Shown here piece after piece: positions 33,026 to 43,311 of a stretch of DNA of 64,000 bases. Source of the stretch: Aquarana catesbeiana (taxonomy: Eukaryota > Chordata > Amphibia > Anura > Ranidae); NCBI RefSeq assembly GCF_042186555.1, contig NC_133333.1, positions 64,467,909 to 64,531,908 on the forward strand, read 5' to 3'. Numbering within the stretch: position 1 is the first letter of the stretch; the number at the start of each line of letters is the position of its first letter. The notes beneath the pieces were generated by a model. The model searched no databases. It was not told where the DNA came from and was given only the letters and a program-made list of their open reading frames with translations. Both the position numbers and the translations under genes were made by a program.

Positions 33026-36000
33026 ACCAACAAGTGCATTTCGGGTCAGATGGTCCCGACAAAAACTTTGGTGAGTATTGGATCTCAGAGCTCACTGAGA
33101 ATTAAAAGTCCCCCCACTCAACGTTAGTGGTGAAATAGGGGCGGGGGCCTGAGACCCAGATCCACTGTCTGGTTTCGAACTTCATGATCCAGTCCTCCTG
33201 GTGTTTGAGAGGTAAGATAATTTAACTTATTCTTAATACTCTCTAAGAGTCTTTTCTTCTCTTTCTGTTTGATTAATGTGTTGTAATTGCCGACACTGGT
33301 ATTGATTGTATAATATCTTAATAATCCAGTGTGCGAAGACAGAGACACTTGGGAGCGTTGTCTAAGGTACAAAATAGCGTTACCCGCTGTCCAGGACAGA
33401 TAAAAAAAAGATTTGAGGTATACCGAACGTCAGAGGGTGAATGCCTTAAGTCATCGTCGGAGGTGGATTGCCCGATGATGTAAGCGCTTAAGTGATCTAG
33501 GAAGATCACAAGACTAACTTTCTTTTGTGTGTTTAGTTTCTCCTTTCTCATGGTTAACCTTTCTGTTGATGCTGTAACCTTGTTGAAAAGAAAAAAAAAA
33601 AAAAAAAAAAAAACAACAGTACTGCAGAGGCAAGTTAATTATTTTTGAATTCTCCCTATAGTGTGGGGAGTGATGATATTTTTACACTTCTTGTATTCCT
33701 ATTGTTACCGTGGGTGGAGGGTCACTATACCAGTGTTTTATAGGTAAATGAGAGACCCATCCGGCATTGACAATGGGGAATAGTCTCTGTAAAAGAATGT
33801 TTTGTGCCTGCTTATGAGGCTGCTGTGTTCCTGATGTGCCAAGTGGTAAACTGGAACTGCTCTTTAAGGACACAGGGCTTTATAGGGAAATTTGGATTAA
33901 ATAGTAAACTGTAAAAGTGTCAGGATTTGATGGATAAATTTAAATTGTTAGGACCCAAAGATCAAAAAAGGTATGGGTTGATAATTGGAGTTTAAATAAC
34001 CAGCAAAAAATCTCTCTTCACACCTCATGGTCTGTGTGTTTGTAAAATTTGTGTTGTAGTCTGTTTGCCTATCAGTGACAGATTGGGAGCTGGCAGAGAA
34101 GCAGGAAACTTTAGAAAAGCTTAGAGATACTTGGGTTAATTGTCTTATGGCTTCGCTCTGTAAGGCAGCCAACACCTTGCTAGCCAATGTATTAAGCAGA
34201 TAAATATGTAAAATACCAGGTGACATTGCACTATATGGCCCATGGGGATTGGACCAGAGCCGGCATCTTGGATTACTGCACCGTCTCAGGTACCACTGGA
34301 CAACATTGTCTGGGAGACTGTGCTACATATGGGCCGCCTGCTCAGGGACAACCCTCGGTGGGACTCATAGAAACCAAACAGTTGGAGCTGCAACTTCAGG
34401 TAAAGGTAATCCATTAGCCATATCACTGATGGGTCTAGCAAAAGAGAATTAGACCAGACGCAAGTGTGATCTAAATGTTTAACAAATATTTGAGAAGCAG
34501 AAAAATATCTAAGTATGACTGAGTAAAAAAAAAAAAAATAAGTGCGAGAAATCATCACAGGGAGATTAAAGCCTGCAGTTTTTTTTCCTCAACCCCTCCC
34601 CTCGTGGAGGGAGTGAAGTGCTCCTCAGTTTCAAATTTCTGTGTGAGATTGTGTCTGTAAAAAAAAAAAAGTTAACTCTTGACCAGCTATGAAAATACAG
34701 AAGGGTTATATTGTAAATACTGAAACTGAGCATAAAAAAAAAGGAAAAAAAAAAAAAAAAAGGAAAGGTACACTGATAACACCAGAGTGCTTTATTATTT
34801 TAGCATGCTATGGTGTTAAAGGAAGCACATGGCAGAAATTGTTGATGGTTTTGAGGAGGTAGATGGGAGACATGGAGGTGGATTACATTGTGGAGTGAAC
34901 AGAATGTTGTGGAGTTGTCAAGTGGTTTGATGAATGTGAGAAAAGGAAAGGCTGAGAATGTTTTGATTACTTTAAATTTGTCCAATCCAGAAACAGTATG
35001 TGACTGAGTGCTAATTTTACTGTCATAAGGAAATAGGGATTTGAATGGGCTTTGCTAAGAGCAGCGTGCCGTAGTTTTGTAGCCCAGAGAGAGGAGAGAA
35101 GGAAATATATAGACTTGATGCTTTTTCACAGAAACAAGAAAATGCAGATTGCCTGACAGACATAGCAGAAGAGAGAGGGAGATGATGATGGATGACTAGT
35201 AGGGCAGCATTAACCCTTTGAGCACACAGAGGTTAATTTGTGCATCTGTAAAAATATTAGGATTTTCGGTGGGAAAGAAAGTCCAAATAATAGTCTTAAA
35301 GTAAATATTTCTTGGATATGTTACTTTTAGAACTCCCAGATTTTCAACTGTAAAGTGTTAATGATGCAATGCTGTTTATATTTAGGTACATTTATAAAAT
35401 TAAAAGGCTAAGTTCTATATTAGAATATGTGTTTTGGTTAAAAAAAAAAAATGTGTTGGGACCAGAGAATAAGGGGAACAATACAAAAGGGGAGTCATGT
35501 TTTATTTAATTCTGCTAAAATATCAGGGTCTGAGAAAAATATTTTGATATATATTGAATATATATGTCAAATAATGTAAATGCCACTAGGAAACATTTTA
35601 TGTCTGCATACTTGGTGGACTTATGGACTTATATTTGAATAAATGAAAGAATATTGTTTTTAACAACTCCAAAGTAAGGAAGGCTTTCTTTGGTAGTTTG
35701 ATCTGTGATCCTGCGCTCATTCATGTTAGATAAAGAGTATCTATTTTCCCCAGCCCCAATTCAAGTGCAGATATGACATCCCCCCTCCCCCCTCCTCCTT
35801 CTACACAACTGAAGAATGAGGCAAGTTCCTTTTTATGGGGTGGGTGTCTAGTGATTGCATGAATGGGTACAAAATTGAACCTTTAGAGGTATTTTAGAGT
35901 TTAGAACATTAAACTAAAGGTATAAAATAATATAGACTACACAGTCCTTAGAGACAAAGAAGCAATATTGGAGAACAAAAGGTTGCCCAAGTATAGATAA

Positions 36001-36179
36001 CATTTACATGTCACCTGATTGAAAACCGGTATTGCCAAAATCCTTATTTAGATATGCAGCAGTATTGACACATGGAGTAACACATGTGTATGGCTTCACT
36101 AACTACTAAAAAACTTTTTCCTCTCAATGGATTATATGTGCAAGATACAATGCTTAGGGAGGCATAAGACCACGGAAAG
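33026..36179 (+). other. Decayed gag-pol region of the ERV
   Basis: About 3.1 kb where intact gag, protease and RT would need roughly 5 kb. I see A runs (33590-33612, 34736-34760) and many stops but no recognisable Gag, YXDD or RNase H motif. Deletion and point decay have removed most of the replication genes. Confidence 0.5.
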
Positions 36180-36917
36180 AGAACTTCCCCACACCGCAAT
36201 ATCCATTACAACACATTTGCATGGATTTTATTGAATTGGACGAATGTGAAAGGAAGAAATATTGTTTGCTAATCATAGACACCCTGACCAAATGGGTGGA
36301 GAATTCCAGACAGGAAGTGCAGATGCACAGACAGTGATAATGGACCCTTATTTGTAAATAAAACTATACAACATTTGAGAGAAGTGATGGGAATTTAAGT
36401 GAAATACCATTGTGCCTATCATTCCCAATCAGCTGGATTGGTGGAAAGACATAATGGCATTCTAAAAAGCAAACTGAGGAAAGCTATGGAAGAAACAGGT
36501 AAAAATTGGATGTACAGCCTACTAGTAGCTGTGACCAGTATGCATATCACACCCACAAAAGAAGGTTTAAGCCCATTTGAAATGATACATGGAAGGCCAT
36601 ATAGGATACCCTTACAACCAAATGAAACGCCTACTGAGGAGTCTGAGCACACACTAGCAGAATACATGTCTAGGCTGTTAAGACAAAGACGTACTAATGA
36701 TTTTTGTTCTGTCCTAGAAGGTCCAATTCAAGAAGATGAAAAGGTGCATGTGGGAGATTGGGTCTTAACAAAAAGTTATAAGAAAAAGCAGTGGTACTCC
36801 CAAAGGTGGGATGGTCCTTTCAAAGTCCTCCTAACTACCCCTACTGCGATAAGGATTGCAGAGAGGTCTACCTGGATTCACCAGTCCCATTGCAAAAAGG
36901 TTTTACAGGTAGAGTAG
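36180..36917 (+). pseudogene. pol: ERV integrase, C-terminal two thirds
   Basis: Catalytic core and C-terminal domain of a gamma-type integrase. The first Asp is seen in CMDFIEL (about 36220) and the second in DSDNG (about 36330). An in-frame stop at 36396-36398 precedes the open part (36399-36917), which carries the catalytic Glu in GLVERHNG. The C-terminal domain shows the gammaretroviral pattern GDWVLTKSYKKK, then RWDGPFKVLLTTPTA and WIHQSHCKK. The N-terminal zinc domain is not readable. Confidence 0.85.
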
Positions 36918-37042
36918 GGCCAGTTGGCTACAAGAGGTTCAGAAAGTCCGGCTACAAAGGGAGGTCCTGCACAAGGTGGGACTTGTCTCAAACCGGTGAA
37001 GTCTCCCCTACCCTATCCGCTGGAACTCTGTAGCTGGTCAGG

Positions 37043-37579
37043 ATGAAAGGGACAGTAATTATCCTTGGGTTACTGGTGACTCTAGGAGAGGCGTCCATAA
37101 GAGGGGGGAGACGTTATGGAAGAGTAGAGGAACCTTTGGATTGGGAAAGAACAGGAAAAGCATTGAATCTAACCTTTATAGAGGGAATAACTAGCACTAT
37201 ACTGGTAGACTTCTTTAAGATTGCAGATTGTGGGGATACAACTGGGGCTAGAGGAATTCTATGGGCAGATAAATACATTTGCTGGCTCTGAAATAGGGCA
37301 GGATGTCAAGCATAGGATCAAGCCCTGTGGACCACAGCACATCAAGATCGGGGGTATAATCTACCAGTGCCTAAAAAGAGTGGAATAAAGGAAAGACTCA
37401 TAATTACAGAAGCGGCCACCTCCCCCTACACACATAGTAAGAACTGTAAACAATTATTGATAACATTAAAGGAGTCAAGGAAGGAAGATCAGTGGTTGTA
37501 CTCTATGGGAGCATGGGTGTCAGAAACTGACCCCTCAGGCAAATTTTTCCTCAAGGTATTACCACCTAATAAAACCTGA
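37043..37579 (+). pseudogene. env: ERV env, N-terminal surface-subunit part
   Basis: Begins at an ATG (ggtcaggATGa) with a hydrophobic signal-peptide-like start (IILGLLVTLGEA). It stays open to 37291, then resumes in broken form at 37367-37579. An N-linked site is seen (NLTF). Envelope surface subunits bind host receptors; here stops and a downstream insertion prevent a complete product. The assignment rests on position after integrase, the signal peptide and continuity with the transmembrane part downstream. Confidence 0.65.
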
Positions 37580-37621
37580 CAACAGGAAACGGTAGATTAT
37601 GGGAGTGTAGATGTGGCGCCA

Positions 37622-39106
37622 TTTCCCTTCAAATTAAAAATATATATATATATATGTAAAATATTAGGGGAGGTATGCCTCAAATAAAATGAACTGTGAT
37701 ACATCCTCTGTCTGTTGGTCTCAAAAATGTGTTTGAAAAAAAAACAAATAAATATATATATAAGTGCCAAACATCTAAACAAATATAACTACTTTATATA
37801 TTAAACCTCTGATGCAGTAAACCACTTTTGTGTTGCACCCCCTGGGGGCAAGAATTAAAAATAACCTATACAGGTGATAGTGTTACACCCCCTGTTGATG
37901 AATATCAGAGTGTGTGTGTTGCAGGTGCTGAACTTCAGATAGGGTGTCCAACTGGTGTGCTACACCCTCTGGAGTCCGCAAACTAAAATCCATGATCTAC
38001 AATATCTGGAACTGTAGAAATGCAGTGATCTAATACCTAATTGGCAAAGTGATAAATATGAATGTCTGCTGTATCAAAAATCTGGTATGTGAATAAAAAT
38101 ACAATAAACTTAAAGCAGAAGTGAAAAATAAATAAAAAAAAAAAAAAAAAAAAAAGAAACAAACAACAAAAATGTGAATGCACAATTCAATATACATCTC
38201 TGTGTTACACCACAGTAAGACCACATTCAAAACCAAAACAAATGATGAAATTGTTGCAAACACTAAATTATGAGTAGATAAGTCCATACAATAAATAAAG
38301 TAACGTGCTTAAAAAAAAAAAAAAAAAAAAAAGTGTCCAGTGCTTCATCAAAATTTGGTGCTGATTATCCTTTCAAGTGACAGTGGTGCCAGGTGATATT
38401 ATCAGTGTTGATAATGTGATTGCACTCACCAGATGACATTACCCCCCAGGGGTGTTATGCCTTCACAGTGTGAGCTACTGGGTTTTGCTGGGCAATCTGA
38501 GAAACGTTTTGCTGGCTTTTCCACCGATATATCACATAGGGGAAATGCCCCGTACACGCGGTCGGATTTTCCGACGGAAAATGTGTGATAGGACCTTGTT
38601 GTCGGAAATTCCGACCGTGTGTGGGCTCCATCACACATTTTCCATCGGATTTTCTGACACACAAAGTTTGAGAGCAGGCTATAAAATTTTCCGACAACAA
38701 AATCCGTTGTCGGAAATTCCGATCGTGTGTACACAAATCCGACGGACAAAGTGCCACGCATGCTCAGAATAAATAAAGAGATGAAAGCTATTGGCCACTG
38801 CCCTGTTTATAGTCCCAACGTACTTGTTTTACATCACCGCGTTTAGAACGATCGGATTTTCCGACAACTTTGTGTGACCGTGTGTATGCAAGACAAGTTT
38901 GAGCCAACATCCGTCGGAAAAAATCCTAGGATTTTGTTGTCGGAATGTCCGAACAAAGTCCGACCGTGTGTACGGGGCAAAAGAGTAATGCCCATAGTGT
39001 GATATTGTTTAAAAAGGCTTTATTTATTAAAAAGTTTAGGAGATATACTCACATGATAAAACAAGAGCCGGCGCTGTGTAAACAACAATCGCCGCTTAGA
39101 CCGGAA
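37622..39106. mobile_element. Insertion(s) splitting ERV env, flanked by tggcgccat
   Basis: The nine bases tggcgccat occur at about 37613-37621 and 39107-39115 on either side of about 1.5 kb of non-viral, AT-rich text. Inside are repeats of 'gttacaccccctg' (37830-37980), A runs (38135-38155, 38310-38331) and the MITE at 38546-38979. The flanking match could be a TSD but is self-complementary, so chance or element ends are possible. No coding sequence seen. Confidence 0.45.
38546..38979. mobile_element. Harbinger-like MITE, TIR TGCCCCGTACAC
   Basis: 434 bp, starting tgccccgtacacgcggtcgg and ending with the matching inverted sequence (ccgaccgtgtgtacggggca). It is flanked by aaa on both sides, a possible 3-bp TSD. 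The ends differ from the 8.2-kb Harbinger element mainly at the fifth base (TGCCC against TGCCG). Inverted copies of 'ttgtcggaaattccgac' fill the inside. No coding frame; it depends on a transposase supplied elsewhere. Confidence 0.85.
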
Positions 39107-39349
39107 TTGGCGCCATACTAAAATAGAAGTTCTGAGTAAAACTATAAGATTTACTAACCTAACAGAAGATGCCATAGCTTTGGAGACAGGTTACCAGGGA
39201 AAAAAAAAATGAGTGGTTAGAATGGTTGAGGTACACGGTTAAAACTTTAAAAAAAGGAAAACTGTTTAGTTTGTGCCAGAGCAAGACTACATTTAGCAAC
39301 TATTCCTTTTCCTCTAGATCACAATACAGATCCAGGAGGTTTAAAATGT

Positions 39350-40400
39350 ATGTTGCGATTGTATAATAAGAGCTATAAACCTGAAACAAATTCTACCTGT
39401 CACATGTTGAGCTTGTTGTTTCTCCCAGTACAGAGACCTCAGATACCTCCAGCGGTTACTGCTTATCCGGGCAACTTTACTTGTTTTGCACTCCCAGGGA
39501 ACTGTAGCGGGGTGGATCTTGGGTCGCTACCCGATGACTATTGTAGGGAGAGGATTAACATGGGCAATGGTGACTGGGTTGAACATGACATTCAGAGAGC
39601 TGATGTCTGGTGGATGTGTGGGGATAAGAAACTGTAAGCTAGGATACTGGCCAATGCCCCTGAGGATCCTGTCAGAACACACGTGAACTAAGAGTCGCCA
39701 ACGGTATCAGAGGGACACCTCTCCCATAGGGTCATTTGACTCTCGGATCTACATAGATGAGATTGGGGATCCTCGCGGAGTGCTGGATGAGTTTAGTGCC
39801 AGGAATCAGGTGACAGCTGGGTTTGAGTCTCTTCTCTGGTGGGTGACTATAGATAAAAATGTTGACTGGATTAACTATGTACACTATAACCAACAACAAT
39901 TTGTAAACTATGCTAGGGACGCTGTGAAGGGCCTAACAGAACAGTTGGCCACCACATCTCTAATGGCATGGCAGAACCGAATGGCCTTAGATATGGTAGT
40001 AGTTGAAAGAGGAGGGGTATGCAAAATGTTTGGTAGCATGTGTTGCACCTTTATCCCTAATACAGCTCCTGGAGGGACCGTGACCAGAGCCTTGGAAGGA
40101 CTGACTGCTCTATCGAATGAATTAGCGGAAAACTCAGGTATTAATGATCCATTAACAAACTGGCTTGAGGGATGGTTCGGTAAGTGGACTGGACTTATCA
40201 CATGTTTGATCTCAATTGTTGTGGCTTTGGCCGTTTTGGTCACTTGCGGATGCTGCTGCATTCCCTGTATTTGAGGACTTTCACAAAAACTGACTGAAAC
40301 CGCAGTCTCAAGAATGATGTATCAAGCCCTTCCTATCTCTGAGGAGACCTTTGTGGACATTGAAGCTCAACTTAATGACATACAGACCGAAAGTGTATAA
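39350..40400 (+). pseudogene. env: ERV env, C-terminal part with transmembrane subunit
   Basis: A surface-subunit remnant (39350-39637) is followed, after a frame break, by a 164-codon open frame at 39780-40274. It holds a heptad region, the immunosuppressive-like stretch and a CX6CC motif (CKMFGSMCC, about 40020-40046) that links covalently to the surface subunit in gamma-type envelopes. A hydrophobic anchor with Cys-rich end follows (about 40186-40271). A TGA at 40272 cuts the protein right after the anchor; a tail-like frame continues to TAA 40398-40400. The transmembrane part is the best kept piece of this provirus. Confidence 0.85.
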
Positions 40401-40443
40401 CACTGGGACTATCATCGAAATGTGTTGAGATAAAATAGTCACA

Positions 40444-40456
40444 CAAGAGGAGGGAA
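40444..40456 (+). other. Polypurine tract of the ERV
   Basis: aagaggagggaa directly precedes the 3' LTR start at 40457. Confidence 0.75.
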
Positions 40457-40886
40457 TGTTAGAAAAGTTTAAATGTTTATTGTGTGACTATTAGAAAACA
40501 ATAACCCTGAGACTTTTCTTAAGATGACTTCTGAGCACATTGCTGTATTAACTTGCTGTATCGTTCGCTTTAACTAACTCCATAGTAAGTTGTAGGATGA
40601 TTAGGCTTAACCATATATGGTAGAACAAGAATGTACAGGAAACACTAATTGGCAAATAAAGTACCATTTTGTACCAGGCACGCTATGTGTGTTTCCTCAG
40701 CCAATAGAAGCGTTATCTCTATATTATTGTAGGTATTAGGAGGGGGATGTTCATCTCTTTGTATGATTCTTGCTGCATCTTTTGACTTGTAAGCATCATC
40801 CATTTGTGTGACACATCTGAAATAAATTGTCTGCTTTTCAATACACCTGGAGTTCGGCTGATCACAAGAGGAGAGTAATCCTAACA
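40457..40886 (+). repeat. 3' LTR of the endogenous retrovirus
   Basis: 430 bp, TGTTAGAAAAG to AATCCTAACA, so it keeps the TG...CA ends. It is followed by the right TSD TACAG. The same AATAAA-containing text as the 5' LTR lies at about 40824. Confidence 0.92.
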
Positions 40887-42339
40887 TACAGTTCAAACTG
40901 CTGGTGACTCTTGTGCTCAGATCAACCTGTGACTTCTGTGCTCCCCTATGGCTCCCCACTCACCAGCTTCCCATACCCCTATGGGGGTAACAGGCATTAA
41001 AGAACATCAGAGGTGGTCTTCGTGGATGGTCTCCTGTGGTCCCTCTGTCAATGATCCAGTTACCACTAAAGCCGGACTTCCGGAACAATCAGTCATGCAG
41101 CCCAGCCTCTAACACCATAAGGAGGAAGCGATTTTTCTCCTTTACTCTGTAAATTTCGGTTGAAATGCTCCACATGGACGAGGCTTCCTCTTTCAGTCAC
41201 AGGCAGGGCAAATTTGATTAAAATGGTATGGGTACCAAAACTTCTGTATATGTTCCATAATGCCCCACTTCCCCTGCTCTGGCCACCATCAGCGCTGCCC
41301 TCTTGTAGGCTGGTGCCTACAAGTAGTTAAAGCGGAATTCTGACTGTTGCTCTCCTAGACAGAAGTTCTCCTAGACAGAAGTTGTCTGAGGTTCCAAGGC
41401 CGAGGAACCTCAGACTAGGGATGAGCCGAACACCCCCCTGTTCGGTTCGCACCAGAACATGCAAACAGGAAAAAAGTTTGTTCGAACACGCAAACAACCA
41501 TTAAAGTCTATGGGACACGAACATGAATAATCAAAAGTGCTAATTTTAGAGGCTTATATGCAAGTTATTGTCATAAAAAGTGTTTGGGGACCTGGGTCCT
41601 GCCCCAGGGGACATGGATCAATGCAAAAAAAAGTTTTAAAAACGGCCGTTTTTTCAGGAGCAGTGATTTTAATAATGCTTAAAGTCAAACAATAAAAGTG
41701 TAATATCCCTTTAAATTTCGTAGCTGGGGGGTGTCTATAGTATGCCTGTAAAGGGGCGCATGTTTCCTGTGTTTAGAACAGTCTGACAGCAAAATGACAT
41801 TTCGAAGGAAAAAAAACATTTAAAACTACTCGCGGCTATTGCATTGCCGGTCCGACAATACACATAGAAGTTCATTGATAAACACGGCATGGGAATTCCC
41901 CACAGGGGAACCCCGGCCAAAATTTAAAAAAAAAAAATGACGTGGGGGTCCCCCTAAATTCCATACCGGACCCTTCAGGTCTGGTATGGATTTTAAGGGG
42001 AACCCCGTGCCAAAAAAAAAAAAACGCATGGGGTGCCCCCAAAAATCCATACCAGACCCTTATCCGAGCATTCAACCTGGCAGGCCGCAGGAAAAGAGGG
42101 GGGGACGAGAGTGCGGCCTTCCCCCTCCTGAACCGTACCAGGCCACATGCCCTCAACATTGGGAGGGTGCTTTGGGGTAGCCCCCCAAAACACCTTGTCC
42201 CCATGTTGATGAGGACAAGGGCCTCATCCCCACAACCCTGGCCGGTGGTTGTGGGGGTCTGCGGGCGGGGGGGCTTATCGGAATCTGGAAGCCCCCTTTA
42301 ACAAGGGAACCCCCAGATCCCGCCCCCCCCTGTGTAAAA

Positions 42340-43297
42340 TGGTAAGGGGGTACTTACCCCTAGCATTTCACTAAAAAACTGTCAAAAATGTTAAAAATGA
42401 CAAGAGACAGTTTTTGACAATTCCTTTATTTAAATGCTTCTTCTTTCTTCTGTCTTCCTTCATCTTCTTCTTCTGATTCTTCTGGCTCTTCTGGTTCTTC
42501 CTCCGGCGTTCTTGTCCAGCATCTCCTCTGCGGCGTCTTCTATCTTCTTCTCCTCGGGCCGCTCCGCACCCATGGCATGGGGGGAGGCTCCCGCTCTTCT
42601 CTTCATCTTCTTCATCTCTTCTTCTCTTCTTCTCTTCTTCTCTTCTTCTCTTCATTTTCTTCCCTGGACCACTCCGCATCCATGCTGGCATGGAGGGAGG
42701 CTCCCGCTGTGTGACGGCGTCTCCTCGTCTGACGGTTCTTAAATAATGGGGGCGGGGCCACCCGGTGACCCCGCCCCCTCTGACACGCGGTGGCTTGACG
42801 GGACTTCCCTGTGACATCACGGGGAATGCCACAGGGAAGTCCCGTGCGTCAGAGGGGGCGGGGTCACCGGGTGGCCCCATCCCCCATTATTTAAGAACCG
42901 TCAGACAAGGAGATGCCGTCTCACAGCGGGAGCCTCCCTCCATGCCAGCATGGATGCTGAGCGGCCCGGAGAAGAAAATGATGAAGAGAAGAAGAGAAGA
43001 AGAGAAGAAAAGAAGAAGAGAAGAAGATGAAGAAGATGAAGAAGATGAAGAGAAGAGCGGGAGCCTCCCCCCATGCCATGGGTGCGGAGCAGCCCGAGGA
43101 GAAGAAGATAGAAGACGCCGCGGAGGATATGCTGGACGAGAATGCCGGAGGAAGAACCAGAAGAACCAGAAGAAGAAGAAGATGAAGGAGGATAGAAGAA
43201 AGAAGAAAGAAGATGCATTTAAATAAAGGAATTGTCAAAAACTGTCTCTTGTCATTTTTAACATTTTTGACAGTTTTTTAGTGAAATGGTAGGGGTA
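42340..43297. repeat. GAA/TTC-rich palindrome inside the hAT derivative
   Basis: The left half begins aaaatggtaagggggtactt and has long TTC/TCTTCT tracts. The right half repeats it inverted, with GAA/AGAAGA tracts, ending ggggtaagtacccccttacc. The axis lies near 42820, in GC-rich text (cgggacttccctgtgacatc). Both halves show long acidic or basic open frames on either strand, caused by the GAA tracts, so I call no gene. Confidence 0.85.
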
Positions 43298-43311
43298 AGT
43301 ACCCCCTTACC

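Larger units (their letters stand above)
32573..40886 (+). mobile_element. Endogenous retrovirus, gamma-type, decayed, TSD TACAG
   Basis: 5' LTR 32573-33004, primer site, decayed gag-pol, integrase, env, purine tract, 3' LTR 40457-40886. TACAG flanks it (32568-32572 and 40887-40891). The opposite arm of foldback A keeps the unoccupied site (ctgta at 48529-48533 in inverted sense), which proves the insertion. Integrase and transmembrane Env features place it among gamma/epsilon-like retroviruses. Gag, protease, RT and RNase H are not recognisable. Env is split by a further insertion that carries a MITE. Confidence 0.9.

Noticed and set aside
32763..33095. Minus-strand frames in both ERV LTRs (also 40645-40959)
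   Set aside because: They recur only because the LTR is repeated; they cover the regulatory sequence and have no domain.
36419..36667. Minus-strand frame in the ERV integrase
   Set aside because: Antisense shadow of the integrase C-terminal region.
42371..43226. Long Glu/Lys/Arg-rich frames on both strands
   Set aside because: Caused by GAA/TTC tracts in a palindrome; mirrored frames on both strands and no recognisable domain.
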